64,000 nt of DNA from Photobacterium aquimaris (GCF_002954455.1 NZ_MSCC01000002.1:1120304-1184303), one strand, 5' to 3'. Numbered from the stretch's first letter, positions 46,055 to 55,185 are shown. A program made the numbers and translations. The notes: a model not told the origin generated them from the letters alone.

Positions 46055-48157
46055 TTGAAAACGTTATACCAGTATCTCTATTTAACCTTTACCTTACTCA
46101 TCGCCGGGTTTGGACTTACCTTTTCATCCATTGCCGCAGCAACACCTCAATATACGACGGGATGGGTTAAAAACCCTCAGCATCCGCCTGTTGAAGTTAG
46201 GCTAATGCTTACTGGCCAACAAGATTTGGCAAAACAGACTGTTCAGGGCCTGCTTGAAGTAAAACTTGATACTGACTGGAAAACCTATTGGCGTTCACCG
46301 GGTGAAGCCGGTGTTGCACCTTCAATTGATTGGAAGATGTCATCTAACATTGCTAAAGTAGATTGGCAGTGGCCGTTACCTAAACGCTATGAATTTTTAG
46401 GCGTTGAAACATTAGGTTACAAGCACGATGTTATCTTCCCTCTTTCGATTCATGTTAAAGATATGAATAAGCCAGTATTCCTTGCTGGTAAATTAACCAT
46501 GTCATCATGTACCAGCATTTGTGTACTCTCCGATTACGAGCTTTCATTCGATTTTACTCCAAGTAAGCTAATACCATCGACAGAAGCGATGTTTTTGTAT
46601 AACAAAGGTGAAAGTCAGGTACCAAAACCGTCTCCAAATGTAACGCTAGACACCGTCTCTTATAATAAAGCTGAAAAGAAAGTAACTATTGTTGCAACCA
46701 ACACCATGGGATGGCAACAACCCGATGTGATCATTGATGGTGATACTCAAGCAGCTAAAGACACCTCATTTCTAAAATCAACCACAACCATAAAAGGCAA
46801 TACACTTTACGCAACACTGCCTGTTACAAGTTGGTTTGGAACTCCCAAATTGATAGGACAACCGCTGCATGTCACCATAGGTGATCATGATACTGCCGTA
46901 GAGATGACAGCAAAGGCGACTGATACGCCAGTTAACATTCCAAGTACAAGTGGCAACCTCGTAAAAATTATTGGATTAGCCTTATTAGGTGGCTTAATTC
47001 TTAATATTATGCCGTGTGTATTACCAGTATTAGGGATGAAATTAAGCAGTGTTATCTCAGCTCAAGGGCTAGAACGTCGTCAGATTCGTACTCAATTTTT
47101 AGCCTCTGCCGCAGGGATCATTGTTTCATTTTGGCTATTAGCAGCCTTTCTTACAGCCATGAAAGTCTCAGGCCAAGCACTTGGTTGGGGTATTCAATTC
47201 CAAAGCCCATGGTTTATCGGTGCAATGGTGGCAATTACGGTGCTATTTGGTGCCAATATGCTAGGCTTATTTGAGATTAGTCTTTCAAGCAATACCAATA
47301 CTTGGTTAGCAACTAAAGGAGATAACTCTCACTTAGGCCATTTCATTCAAGGTATGTTTGCAACTTTACTCGCAACACCTTGTAGCGCACCGTTCTTAGG
47401 CACTGCTGTTGCGTTTGCACTTGGTGCAGATTTAGTGACCTTATTTGCTATTTTCACGGCGCTTGCGATTGGCATGGCTGCACCTTGGTTATTGATTGCT
47501 ATTTTCCCACAGCTCGCGACATTAATGCCGAAACCAGGACAATGGATGGATCGTGTTAAGACACTGTTTGGCTTAATGATGCTTGCTACCTCAGTATGGT
47601 TACTAAGCTTAATGACCAGTTTCTTTAATGCAACCATCGTATGGGGATTAGGTGCACTTATCTTAATCACTATTTTATGGTTATTAGGCCGTAAAAAAGG
47701 TCGTAAAACTGTCATTATTACCTTAGCGGTAATGCTGCTCGGTGCTGGTGCAAGTTTATTTACAGGCAGCCTCACCGCCGATAAATGGGCAACTCATCTA
47801 CCTGCTGATCATCATTGGATTCCGTTAGATACAGCGAAAATAGCGACAGAAGTTGCACAAGGTAAAACGGTGTTTGTCGATGTCACCGCCCAATGGTGTA
47901 TTACTTGTAAAGCCAACAAAATGGGCGTTATTTTACAGCAACCTGTTTATTCCGCTTTGGATAATAAAAACATTGTCTTAATGCGTGGTGATTGGACAAA
48001 ACCGTCTGATTATGTAACTGGCTTTTTACAGTCTCATGGCCGTTTTGGAGTACCATTTAATATAGTTTACGGCCCTAATGCACCAAAAGGTATTGAGTTA
48101 CCAGTGATTTTATCTAGCGATAGCGTACTTAATGCACTCAAAAAAGCAGGAAAATAA
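46055..48157 (+). CDS. scsB: ScsB-type thiol reductant membrane protein (DsbD family)
   Basis: 700 residues. I choose TTG at 46055, because GGAG at 46044-46047 is 7 nt before it; the earlier start would contain that site. After a signal segment comes the ScsB-type periplasmic domain (WRSPGEAGVAPS, LTMSSCTSICVLSDYEL). Eight membrane segments carry the two transmembrane Cys, NIMPCVLPVLG and ATPCSAPFLG. A C-terminal thioredoxin domain has VTAQWCITCKAN. It moves electrons from cytosolic thioredoxin to periplasmic partners. The stop shares one base with the scsD start. Confidence 0.9.
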   Translation: MKTLYQYLYLTFTLLIAGFGLTFSSIAAATPQYTTGWVKNPQHPPVEVRLMLTGQQDLAKQTVQGLLEVKLDTDWKTYWRSPGEAGVAPSIDWKMSSNIAKVDWQWPLPKRYEFLGVETLGYKHDVIFPLSIHVKDMNKPVFLAGKLTMSSCTSICVLSDYELSFDFTPSKLIPSTEAMFLYNKGESQVPKPSPNVTLDTVSYNKAEKKVTIVATNTMGWQQPDVIIDGDTQAAKDTSFLKSTTTIKGNTLYATLPVTSWFGTPKLIGQPLHVTIGDHDTAVEMTAKATDTPVNIPSTSGNLVKIIGLALLGGLILNIMPCVLPVLGMKLSSVISAQGLERRQIRTQFLASAAGIIVSFWLLAAFLTAMKVSGQALGWGIQFQSPWFIGAMVAITVLFGANMLGLFEISLSSNTNTWLATKGDNSHLGHFIQGMFATLLATPCSAPFLGTAVAFALGADLVTLFAIFTALAIGMAAPWLLIAIFPQLATLMPKPGQWMDRVKTLFGLMMLATSVWLLSLMTSFFNATIVWGLGALILITILWLLGRKKGRKTVIITLAVMLLGAGASLFTGSLTADKWATHLPADHHWIPLDTAKIATEVAQGKTVFVDVTAQWCITCKANKMGVILQQPVYSALDNKNIVLMRGDWTKPSDYVTGFLQSHGRFGVPFNIVYGPNAPKGIELPVILSSDSVLNALKKAGK

Positions 48158-48705
48158 TGTCAATAAACACTAATAAAACACCTCGCCATAAGTGGCGAGG
48201 ATGGATCAAAAGCATTGTTATTTTTATGATCATGTTTACGGTTGCCACTACAGCATTAGAAGCATGGCGTAACCGTCATTTAAATCAAATGCAAATATCA
48301 GCCACTCAACCTGCCTTTACTACTATTGATGGCCAAACAGTCAATATCTTTAAAGACAGTTATGATCAAACCGTGCTGGTGTATGTATGGGCAACATGGT
48401 GCGGCAGTTGTAAGGTTGTGTCACCAATGATTAATTGGCTCAATAACCAATCATGGCTAAATACTAAAATAGTGACCATCGCAATGCGATCAGGGGATGA
48501 TCGTCGCTTACATGCCTATTTAAATATGAAAGGCTATGATTTCCCTGTCGTCAATGATAATAGCAACCTGATAACTCAAGAGTGGAAACTATCGCGAGCG
48601 CCGACTATTTTAATTATCAAAGATGGTAAAATTCAAAATACGACAGCTGGGTTAGTTACCCCGCCTGGATTATTAGCCCGTTTAGCATGGGTTGATATGA
48701 AGTAA
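48157..48705 (+). CDS. scsD: ScsD-type membrane-anchored thioredoxin
   Basis: 182 residues. One N-terminal membrane anchor (SIVIFMIMFTVATTALEAW) is followed by a TlpA-like thioredoxin domain with the active site WATWCGSCKVVSPM and cis-Pro at SRAPTILII. It follows scsB with a one-base overlap, so the two are coupled. In Salmonella the operon is scsABCD and protects against copper and oxidants; here scsA and scsC are not in the operon. The DsbA-like lipoprotein at 37566 could stand in for ScsC (inference). Confidence 0.88.
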   Translation: MSINTNKTPRHKWRGWIKSIVIFMIMFTVATTALEAWRNRHLNQMQISATQPAFTTIDGQTVNIFKDSYDQTVLVYVWATWCGSCKVVSPMINWLNNQSWLNTKIVTIAMRSGDDRRLHAYLNMKGYDFPVVNDNSNLITQEWKLSRAPTILIIKDGKIQNTTAGLVTPPGLLARLAWVDMK

Positions 48706-48706
48706 T

Positions 48707-48740
48707 AAAGAAACCCAGCTATATAGCTGGGTTTCTTTTT
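48707..48740. terminator. Bidirectional terminator after scsD
   Basis: AAAGAAACCCAGCTA / TAGCTGGGTTTCTTT, a near-perfect long stem with a T-tract, between convergent genes. Confidence 0.88.
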
Positions 48741-49260
48741 AATATTTATCTAATCGACGTATTTGCCAAAAATGCCGCTTCCAATAAGGATTATCTAATC
48801 GTGAAATAATAACCCCTTTTGATTGAGATGCATGTAGAAACTCTGAATTGCCTAAATAAATCCCTACGTGGCGTGAGTTACGCCCAGTTCGAAAAAAGAC
48901 TAAATCCCCTTCCTTAGCGGTATGACGTTTAACTTGCTTACCTTTTTTAACCAACTCTAATGTCGTTCTAGGGAGTATTTTTTGATAAACACTTGAGTAT
49001 CCGACCTGCACAAAAGCCGAACAATCAATCCCTTTCTTTGATGAGCCACCGTAACGGTATGGGGTACCTTTCCAAGAACGATAAACGCCATCAAACATAC
49101 CATTATTAACGGGTAATAACTGTGCTACTGTCTGTTTGGGAGTCGACGTTAACGGCTTTTTATCTACCGTATCATTTACGGAAGATGATGAGCACCCAAC
49201 TACTGATAATAGAACAAATACCTGCAATATTGTTTTTTTTATAAAAAATCCGTTCTTCAC
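48739..49260 (-). CDS. NlpC/P60-family lipoprotein (murein endopeptidase, MepS-like)
   Basis: 173 residues. The lipobox is LLSVVGC. The NlpC/P60 domain shows GTPYRYGGSSKKGIDCSAFV with the catalytic Cys, RHVGIYLGNSEFLHASQSKG with the catalytic His, and a third polar residue downstream. It cuts the D-Glu-DAP type cross-links of peptidoglycan and allows wall growth, as MepS does. The gene starts about 230 nt downstream of a strong terminator. The ribosome site is not strong. Confidence 0.88.
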   Translation of the reverse strand: MKNGFFIKKTILQVFVLLSVVGCSSSSVNDTVDKKPLTSTPKQTVAQLLPVNNGMFDGVYRSWKGTPYRYGGSSKKGIDCSAFVQVGYSSVYQKILPRTTLELVKKGKQVKRHTAKEGDLVFFRTGRNSRHVGIYLGNSEFLHASQSKGVIISRLDNPYWKRHFWQIRRLDKY

Positions 49261-49490
49261 TATTTATCCTGCAATCCTTCGATAAAAATAAATATACTTG
49301 ATACAATCAACTACATATTATCAATCCTCACAATATACTAACCTAGGTTACATACAATAACTGTGGTGTTGATTCAATTGTTGTCGTTCTTCTTATCATG
49401 TGCATTTAATAATACATAAATAATCGTACCATTAAAGAATAGCAAATACTTCTATATAAACAGATGGATACATTTCAACGAAAAATTGGC
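49261..49490. other. Promoter region of the NlpC/P60 gene
   Basis: 230 nt, AT-rich; no gene and no recognised operator. Confidence 0.3.
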
Positions 49491-49730
49491 AAAAAAAAAG
49501 CTTACGCTCAAGCGTAAGCTAAATTAACACAATAGAAGAGACAAACATGATAAAATGTCATCCATTCACGACGTGAATCTTTCCGCGCTAAATAATAAAT
49601 TTTTGACACATCTATTATTAATCTTAGAGCTAATTCACACCGCAGTGTAATTATCTTTAATATAAACCTTGTGATAATCACAACATAAACATTGATAATT
49701 ATTCACAGAGTCAGTTTTATATTAAATAAA
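49491..49730 (-). ncRNA. Candidate structured small RNA or long 3' UTR
   Basis: A minus-strand unit with a -10 box TATAAT (49739-49734) and a -35-like TTCAGA 17 nt upstream, at the end of the DUF2750 gene. Five inverted repeats follow: AGTTTTAT/ATAAAACT (49713-49733), TTGTGATAATCACAA (49669-49683), CACAC…GTGT (about 49634-49648), ATTCACG-A-CGTGAAT (49564-49578) and a strong terminator AGCTTACGC/GCGTAAGCT followed by nine T's (49520-49491). No coding frame of note is present. It could be an independent sRNA or one processed from the DUF2750 mRNA. I recognise no Rfam family. Confidence 0.45.
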
Positions 49731-49734
49731 ACTA

Positions 49735-50088
49735 TTATAGGTAAAGTTTAGCCACTTCTGAAGGCTCTAATTCTACACCTTCAAGTGATTCATTCCAGTT
49801 CAGACCAACTAAAACACCGTCTTCAACTAGAGTAAGCATCCAATCTTCAAGGAAAATATCTAATGGTAGTTCACTTGGTTGAAACTCTGCCCACTCATCA
49901 GCACACTGTACTTTAGCGTCAGCTTCACTTGACCAAAATGGCATTACTTCAGAGTCTTCAAATTCAGAAGAGGCAACAGACAACCAATCACCCTCTTCGT
50001 TACGAAGACTCCAAACAATACGTGTTGCTTGTGTTTCTGTTACGAATAAAGCTTTATTGGCTTGGATATCTGCAGTTAATTTAGTCAT
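49735..50088 (-). CDS. DUF2750 family protein
   Basis: 117 residues, acidic, soluble. DUF2750 features: RIVWSLRNEEGDWLSVASSE, then MPFWSSEADAKVQCADEWAE, and a C-terminal LEDWMLTLVEDGVLVGLNW. A paralogue is at 61587. The family is mainly in gamma-proteobacteria and has no known function. AGAGAAGAT precedes the ATG. Confidence 0.85.
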   Translation of the reverse strand: MTKLTADIQANKALFVTETQATRIVWSLRNEEGDWLSVASSEFEDSEVMPFWSSEADAKVQCADEWAEFQPSELPLDIFLEDWMLTLVEDGVLVGLNWNESLEGVELEPSEVAKLYL

Positions 50089-50424
50089 TATCTTCTCTCA
50101 ATTAAAATGCCATAACATGAATTTATTGGTTAAATATATTAACCTTTACTCTACTTAGATATTTTATCAAAAAAAACACCTGAGCAGCATTATTATTTAG
50201 TAATAGCTGAATGTATACTCCCAAATGTTTCGCTATTATTTTTCTTCACAGCGCATATTGACTTATAAAAATACAATGACAAAATAGCCGTGAATGTTAT
50301 CACTTCACACCAGGATGGTATCTAAGGCTCTGAGCGCCACTTTTGATCATTCATCAAAACTGCTTCTCAATATTGCAATGATATTGAGACCGATAATCAT
50401 TTTTTACCATTAGGTGTTAACAAC
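50089..50424. other. Divergent region between DUF2750 and rarD, with inverted repeat
   Basis: 336 nt with no gene. It holds both promoters. The notable part is the repeat at 50365-50389 in the rarD leader, described separately. Confidence 0.4.
50365..50389 (+). repeat. Perfect inverted repeat in the rarD leader
   Basis: TCTCAATAT (50365-50373) and ATATTGAGA (50381-50389) pair around a 7-nt loop. It lies 35 nt upstream of the rarD start. It may be an operator or an mRNA hairpin; no T-tract follows. Confidence 0.5.
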
Positions 50425-51330
50425 ATGCAATCACATCGAGCAGGTAACATGCTTGCTGCATTCTCATTCGTTCTATGGGGAATATTGCCGCTTTATTACC
50501 AATATTTACCTCAAGCAAATACTAATGAGTTACTTGCATTACGGCTGATATTTTCTGTACCTGTCATGTTAATTGTAATGGTGTTACTTCGCCAACCTAT
50601 TCCTGCAATTAAAGATATTCTAGCTGATAAAAAATCATTAGCTATGTGCGGTTTTGCCGGTGTGATAATGAGTGTGTCTTGGTATGCTTTCACATGGTCC
50701 ATTACCCATGATCAAGTATTAGCTGCCAGTTTAGGCTATTTTATTAATCCTTTGTTTGCCATTGCTCTGGCGATGTTTTTTTTAAAAGAGAAACTCTCTA
50801 AAGCACAAGTGCTGGCTGTTATTTTGGCCATTCTTGGCATTGGTTATCAAGTTTGGCAGTATGGTCAATTACCTTGGCTATCTTTAATTATGGGTAGCTT
50901 TTTTGCAGTCTATGGCTTAACCAAAAAATACATAAAATATGATGCACTAACCTCGGTCATGATTGAAGCTGCTCTACTAACACCATTTGCACTTATCTAT
51001 ATGATCTGGCTATATTTTAATGGTGATAGCATTGCACTATCTTCTGGCACAAGTACTTTTTTATTATATGCTGGAGCTGCTCCAGTTACCGTAGCACCAT
51101 TAATCTTTTTTGCCTTAGCATTAAATCGTACCAGCCTGACGATGGTTGGCTTAATGCAATATATTGAGCCAAGTCTACAGTTTTTATTAGCCGTTTTCTT
51201 ATTTGGCGAGGTCTTTGATCATACCAAAGCCATCAGTTTTAGCTTGATTTGGCTAGGATTGATCTTTTGCACACTAGAAGCATTACCACCATTTTCTCGC
51301 CGTAAAAAAACCTCTATTGCCACTCACTAA
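50425..51330 (+). CDS. rarD: EamA-family transporter RarD
   Basis: 301 residues, ten membrane segments in two EamA halves. The N-terminus AGNMLAAFSFVLWGILPLYYQ is diagnostic of RarD, and ALNRTSLTMVGLMQYIEPSL is the second-half signature. RarD is annotated as a chloramphenicol-sensitivity protein; its substrate is not established. It has its own terminator. Confidence 0.9.
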   Translation: MQSHRAGNMLAAFSFVLWGILPLYYQYLPQANTNELLALRLIFSVPVMLIVMVLLRQPIPAIKDILADKKSLAMCGFAGVIMSVSWYAFTWSITHDQVLAASLGYFINPLFAIALAMFFLKEKLSKAQVLAVILAILGIGYQVWQYGQLPWLSLIMGSFFAVYGLTKKYIKYDALTSVMIEAALLTPFALIYMIWLYFNGDSIALSSGTSTFLLYAGAAPVTVAPLIFFALALNRTSLTMVGLMQYIEPSLQFLLAVFLFGEVFDHTKAISFSLIWLGLIFCTLEALPPFSRRKKTSIATH

Positions 51331-51354
51331 ACATCCATCAGTTTTGGCCCCTAG

Positions 51355-51390
51355 CGTAAACATCGTGTTTCTAACGATGTTTACGTTTAT
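51355..51390 (+). terminator. Terminator of rarD
   Basis: CGTAAACATCGT (51355-51366) pairs perfectly with ACGATGTTTACG (51374-51385), followed by TTTAT. Confidence 0.8.
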
Positions 51391-51423
51391 GCTATTACAA
51401 ACTCCACAATATCGATAATTATA

Positions 51424-51792
51424 ATGACCGCCTCCACCTTTAGTTCAGACATCAAACAATTACAATCAGCTCTCACTGAATTTGCCCAGCAACGAGATTG
51501 GGAACAATTTCACTCACCCAAAAATTTAGTGATGGCACTTAGCGGTGAGGTAGGAGAATTAACCGAAATTTTCCAATGGTTAACGCCAGCACAAAGCCAA
51601 CAATTATCAGCAGAGAAAAAACAACATGTAAGTGAAGAAATTGCTGATGTGATGATGTATTTACTACGTTTAGCGGATAAATGTGATATTGACGTAATGC
51701 AAGCATGCCAACAAAAGATGCACCAAAACGCTGCCAAATATCCGATTGATAAATGCTACGGCTCTGCTAAAAAATATAATGAATTAGACTAA
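51424..51792 (+). CDS. MazG-like nucleotide pyrophosphohydrolase
   Basis: 122 residues. The all-alpha NTP-PPase fold is marked by ALSGEVGELTEIFQW (E-x-x-E) and EEIADVMMYLLRLADKC (E-x-x-D), the Mg-binding residues. The N-terminus has WEQFHSPKNLVMAL, and KYPIDKCYGSAKKYNEL closes it. Such small MazG-like enzymes (RS21-C6/dCTPase type) hydrolyse dNTPs, often modified ones, to monophosphates and so clean the nucleotide pool. It is a single gene with a terminator. Confidence 0.88.
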   Translation: MTASTFSSDIKQLQSALTEFAQQRDWEQFHSPKNLVMALSGEVGELTEIFQWLTPAQSQQLSAEKKQHVSEEIADVMMYLLRLADKCDIDVMQACQQKMHQNAAKYPIDKCYGSAKKYNELD

Positions 51793-51818
51793 CGACATAC
51801 ATCTGAAATACGACCATT

Positions 51819-51848
51819 AAAAAAGCTGACGCATGGTCAGCTTTTTTT
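51819..51848. terminator. Bidirectional terminator after the MazG-like gene
   Basis: AAAAAGCTGAC / GTCAGCTTTTTTT stem with a 5-nt loop, between convergent genes. Confidence 0.88.
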
Positions 51849-51854
51849 AATAAT

Positions 51855-52118
51855 TTATTTCTCACCGACGCCGCGGTTTTCTTTCTTTGCAAGTGCAATC
51901 TTACCAAAGCCTAACTTGCGGAAATAGCTATCACGATATTCACGTCCAGCTTTACTGCACGTAGATACTGCTTCGACTTGTTGTTCCATTTTTAAAAAGG
52001 CCGTTAAGTCGATACCTTCAGCAGCAGCTACCGCTTCATGAATGTTACGGTGTATATCAAAAGAGAAAATTAAACGCTTCTCTTCTTCTTTATAGGTATA
52101 AACAATAGTGCGTGACAT
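51855..52118 (-). CDS. DUF2960 family protein
   Basis: 87 residues from the ATG at 52118, preceded by GGGGA; an earlier start would lie in leader sequence without a ribosome site. The pattern RTIVYTYKEEEKRLIFSFD, then HEAVAAAEGIDLTAFLKMEQ, then YRDSYFRKLGFGKIA matches DUF2960, a small protein typical of Vibrionaceae and relatives. The tail is basic and glycine-rich. Function unknown. Confidence 0.8.
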   Translation of the reverse strand: MSRTIVYTYKEEEKRLIFSFDIHRNIHEAVAAAEGIDLTAFLKMEQQVEAVSTCSKAGREYRDSYFRKLGFGKIALAKKENRGVGEK

Positions 52119-52218
52119 AACGTCCCCAATAGAGCATAAAAGGAGAGCGAATTTACCGTATAAGCGTCCAATATGGAAGTAGAACCGTATTTCAAATAAC
52201 GATTTACTTGCGTGGGTG

Positions 52219-54273
52219 TTAATTATCAACCACTTCACACTGCTGCGGTGTTAATAAGCCACGTTGAAACAAGGTATCTTCAGCCATTGGCTTATAAAAA
52301 TAAAAACCTTGAATATAGCGCACACCAAGTGAAGTAATAAAATCTAACTCAGACCGCTTTTCTACCCCCTCTACCACAATATCGGCGTTGGTAATTTTGC
52401 CCAATTGAACTGCTATTTTAAATAATTCTCTTCCGCGCTGTGTATCAAGGTTCAATACTAAAGAGCGATCAATCTTCACCTTATCAAACTCAAAACGAGA
52501 TAAATATGCTAGTGATGAGTAGCCAGTACCAAAATCATCTAAGGCGACAGAAATACCCAAACATTGTAATTCCGTGATAACCTCAGCAACCTTTTTTTCA
52601 TCAAGAATCAATAATTCTTCGGTAAACTCAAGTTCTATATGATGAAAAGATAATGTACTTTCAATAATACGTTTTTTAACTATCTTAACGAAGTTTTTTG
52701 ATAAAACAGTCATTGGTGAAATATTAATCGACACCACAAAATCAGGATTAACCACAATAAAACGTTCAGCTGATTTTACGACTTTATCTAAAACCCAAAA
52801 ATCAAGTTCCGGCATCAGACCTAATTGATTAAAATCTTCAATAAATTTCGGTGGTAAGATTTCACTTTGCTTATTTTGAAAACGCAGTAAAACTTCACAA
52901 CCAACAACACGATTATTATCAATATTTACTTGTGGCTGAAAATATAAAATAAATTCACCGCTATTTTGAAGTTTTTCAATATTCCGCTGTGCAATAAGAT
53001 TATTATGTAGTGATGGAATAAAACTGGTTAAACGTGTTTTTGATTCAATTTCATCACTAGTAAATAACCGATTAGATAGTATATCAGAAACACCAATACC
53101 TAAACTACGCTTATCCATGAGCTTAAAAAATGGTAAATATATCGCAATACCAATACATATTAATAATAATTGTAGCAACGCTCCAGAAATTGCTCCCCCT
53201 GTTGCCATATAACCACTAATCAAAGGCGGCATGAACCAACTATGGATTTCACTTAATGGTGGAACAACCCCAAAATAAATAGCACCATAAGAAATAACAA
53301 AGCTTACAACAGGGGCGACTAAAAATGGAATAATCATAATCGGGTTAAAAATAATAGGAATACCGTATAAGATTGGCTCATTAACATTGAAAACACACAG
53401 TATAAGTGCTGATTTAGCCAATATTTTATAACCTTTACTTTTGGCAAATAATAACATGCAAATAACTAAACTTAACATATTACCACTGCCGCCAATACCG
53501 GTAAAAAAATCATAGAAATTAGTACTTAGTATATTTAAATCAACGCCATAATTATGCCATTCAGTAATATTTATACTGGTAATATTAAACAATTCAGCCT
53601 TATAAGCATGCAAAATATTGTGGCCATTAACACCTATTGACCATAATAAACCTCGTAACACTTCATAAATAAGTCCATCGAAAAATGACGTAGGATCTAA
53701 TCGAGGAATCAATGACCAAGAGAAGAATGACGATAAAAGTTCAAACACTTTACGCAACAAAGAACTTATCGATAATATAGTAAAGATAGTAACGATAGAG
53801 CCAGCTAACATACTCATCGATATATCAATAAATGACTGATTAGATTTCAGTCTAAATATTCTGATATGTTTTAGTTTAGCAATAACTTCACAAGAAACAT
53901 AAGCTGACAGCAGTGAAACAAAAAAACTATTCGGCAACGGAATTAATGGTGATATAAAATTCCATTGATAAGAAATGATAAAAAATACCGTTAATGAGGT
54001 TGCTATCGTCGCACTCTTTGGAATCCGCTTAACGGCAGATAAATAAGTCGCTAAATAAAAATTAATCAGTAAAGGAATAATAACTCTTGTTGCTCGACCA
54101 ACCTCTTGAGTTATTTTTCCAAAGTCATTAAATTTAAAATGTTCACAAATAAGTGCAATCAGCTCGCAGAATGTTGAAATCAAAACTAATGGCAATGCCA
54201 TTAAAAAAACATTGGAAACTGCGACAAGATATTTATTTGCAGATAAATGAGACATTGCTTTATACATTGGCAT
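52219..54273 (-). CDS. PTS EIIC-like membrane domain fused to an EAL c-di-GMP phosphodiesterase
   Basis: 684 residues. The N-terminal about 390 form a lactose/cellobiose-type PTS EIIC: FFTGIGGSGNMLSLVICMLL and VFNVNEPILYGIPIIFNPIM are hallmark segments. The C-terminal EAL domain (about residues 430-680) has FILYFQPQVNIDNNRVVGCE, EVLLRF for EALLR, ELEFTEELL, ALDDFGTGYSSLAYL, KIDRSL and VVEGVEKRSEL. All metal and base residues that I can judge are kept, so it is probably an active phosphodiesterase. No IIA/IIB proteins are encoded nearby, so the EIIC part is more likely a sugar sensor than a transporter (inference). Confidence 0.88.
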   Translation of the reverse strand: MPMYKAMSHLSANKYLVAVSNVFLMALPLVLISTFCELIALICEHFKFNDFGKITQEVGRATRVIIPLLINFYLATYLSAVKRIPKSATIATSLTVFFIISYQWNFISPLIPLPNSFFVSLLSAYVSCEVIAKLKHIRIFRLKSNQSFIDISMSMLAGSIVTIFTILSISSLLRKVFELLSSFFSWSLIPRLDPTSFFDGLIYEVLRGLLWSIGVNGHNILHAYKAELFNITSINITEWHNYGVDLNILSTNFYDFFTGIGGSGNMLSLVICMLLFAKSKGYKILAKSALILCVFNVNEPILYGIPIIFNPIMIIPFLVAPVVSFVISYGAIYFGVVPPLSEIHSWFMPPLISGYMATGGAISGALLQLLLICIGIAIYLPFFKLMDKRSLGIGVSDILSNRLFTSDEIESKTRLTSFIPSLHNNLIAQRNIEKLQNSGEFILYFQPQVNIDNNRVVGCEVLLRFQNKQSEILPPKFIEDFNQLGLMPELDFWVLDKVVKSAERFIVVNPDFVVSINISPMTVLSKNFVKIVKKRIIESTLSFHHIELEFTEELLILDEKKVAEVITELQCLGISVALDDFGTGYSSLAYLSRFEFDKVKIDRSLVLNLDTQRGRELFKIAVQLGKITNADIVVEGVEKRSELDFITSLGVRYIQGFYFYKPMAEDTLFQRGLLTPQQCEVVDN

Positions 54274-54618
54274 AATATCTTCGGCTTCTATACTGAATAC
54301 TTATACTAAAGCATTACCATAACTAATAGCATTGATTGATACTAAATATTAACACTTTTAAATATTACGCCAAGTAATTTGACCTAAAAATCGGTCACAG
54401 GTAGAAAAACACGTCGAAATTGTTCAATATACTGTTTTAATTTATATAAAAAAACCAACGACCTAATACCGTTCGCCAACATTTACCGATTTTTCCCAAA
54501 GTTATACACAGAAACAGTGGATAAGTTTAAAAGTCACCCGTAAACACACAACCAAGAAACAATTCAATAACAAGCAACTCAGGTATCATCCTGTTATTGA
54601 TGACTTACCAATCAATTT
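54274..54618. other. Intergenic region between nrdG and the EIIC-EAL gene
   Basis: 345 nt with no gene. TCAATAACA (54564-54572) pairs with TGTTATTGA (54592-54600), probably the nrdG terminator on the minus strand. The rest is AT-rich promoter DNA for the EIIC-EAL gene. Confidence 0.45.
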
Positions 54619-55092
54619 TTAATTATCGCTATTAAAATAATGAATAACCTGATTTTCACTGCCTTTCCATACCAAAGAAGGATTTCGTTGCGCTTGTTCA
54701 TATTTCCCATCAATCATCACATCAATAAGATTAACAATTTGTTGCTGCTCTTCAGTCAGCTCTGACAATAAATACCCGGTCCATAACCAAATATCTTTAC
54801 CTACACATTCACGACGTACACGCTGCACTAATTTCAAAACAGCAGCCACATTTTGAAGATGTAATGGATCACCACCAGAAAGTGATAAACCACGACGTTT
54901 AATACGGGTATCGTTAAGATCATTAATCACTTGATCTTCCATTTGCTGAGTGAACGGATGTCCGGCATCTAAACGCCATGTGCTTTGGTTATAACAACCT
55001 TTACATTGATGAACACAACCCGATACAAATAGTGTGACTCGCGTACCTGGGCCATTAACAATATCGACAGGATAATAATTATGGTAATTCAT
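54619..55092 (-). CDS. nrdG: Anaerobic ribonucleotide reductase-activating protein NrdG
   Basis: 157 residues. The radical-SAM cluster motif is SGCVHQCKGCYN (C-x3-C-x2-C). YYPVDIVNGPGTRVTLF opens the domain and GDPLHLQN with GGD is the SAM site. It makes the glycyl radical on NrdD with S-adenosylmethionine. It lies downstream of nrdD, with a hairpin between them. Confidence 0.95.
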   Translation of the reverse strand: MNYHNYYPVDIVNGPGTRVTLFVSGCVHQCKGCYNQSTWRLDAGHPFTQQMEDQVINDLNDTRIKRRGLSLSGGDPLHLQNVAAVLKLVQRVRRECVGKDIWLWTGYLLSELTEEQQQIVNLIDVMIDGKYEQAQRNPSLVWKGSENQVIHYFNSDN

Positions 55093-55152
55093 TGTTATCT
55101 CAATTAATTAATAATGTAATAGGGCAATTTAACCAACCCAACATTTACAAAC

Positions 55153-55185
55153 AAAAGAAGTGCCCTAAAGCACTTCTTTTATATT
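55153..55185 (-). terminator. Hairpin between nrdD and nrdG
   Basis: AAAAGAAGTGC (55153-55163) pairs perfectly with GCACTTCTTTT (55170-55180) around CCTAAA. On the minus strand a T-run follows, so it may attenuate nrdG relative to nrdD. Confidence 0.65.

Noticed and set aside
49669..49683. TTGTGATAATCACAA as a CRP site
   Set aside because: The half-sites are 3 nt apart instead of 6, so it does not fit CRP; kept only as a hairpin of the RNA candidate.
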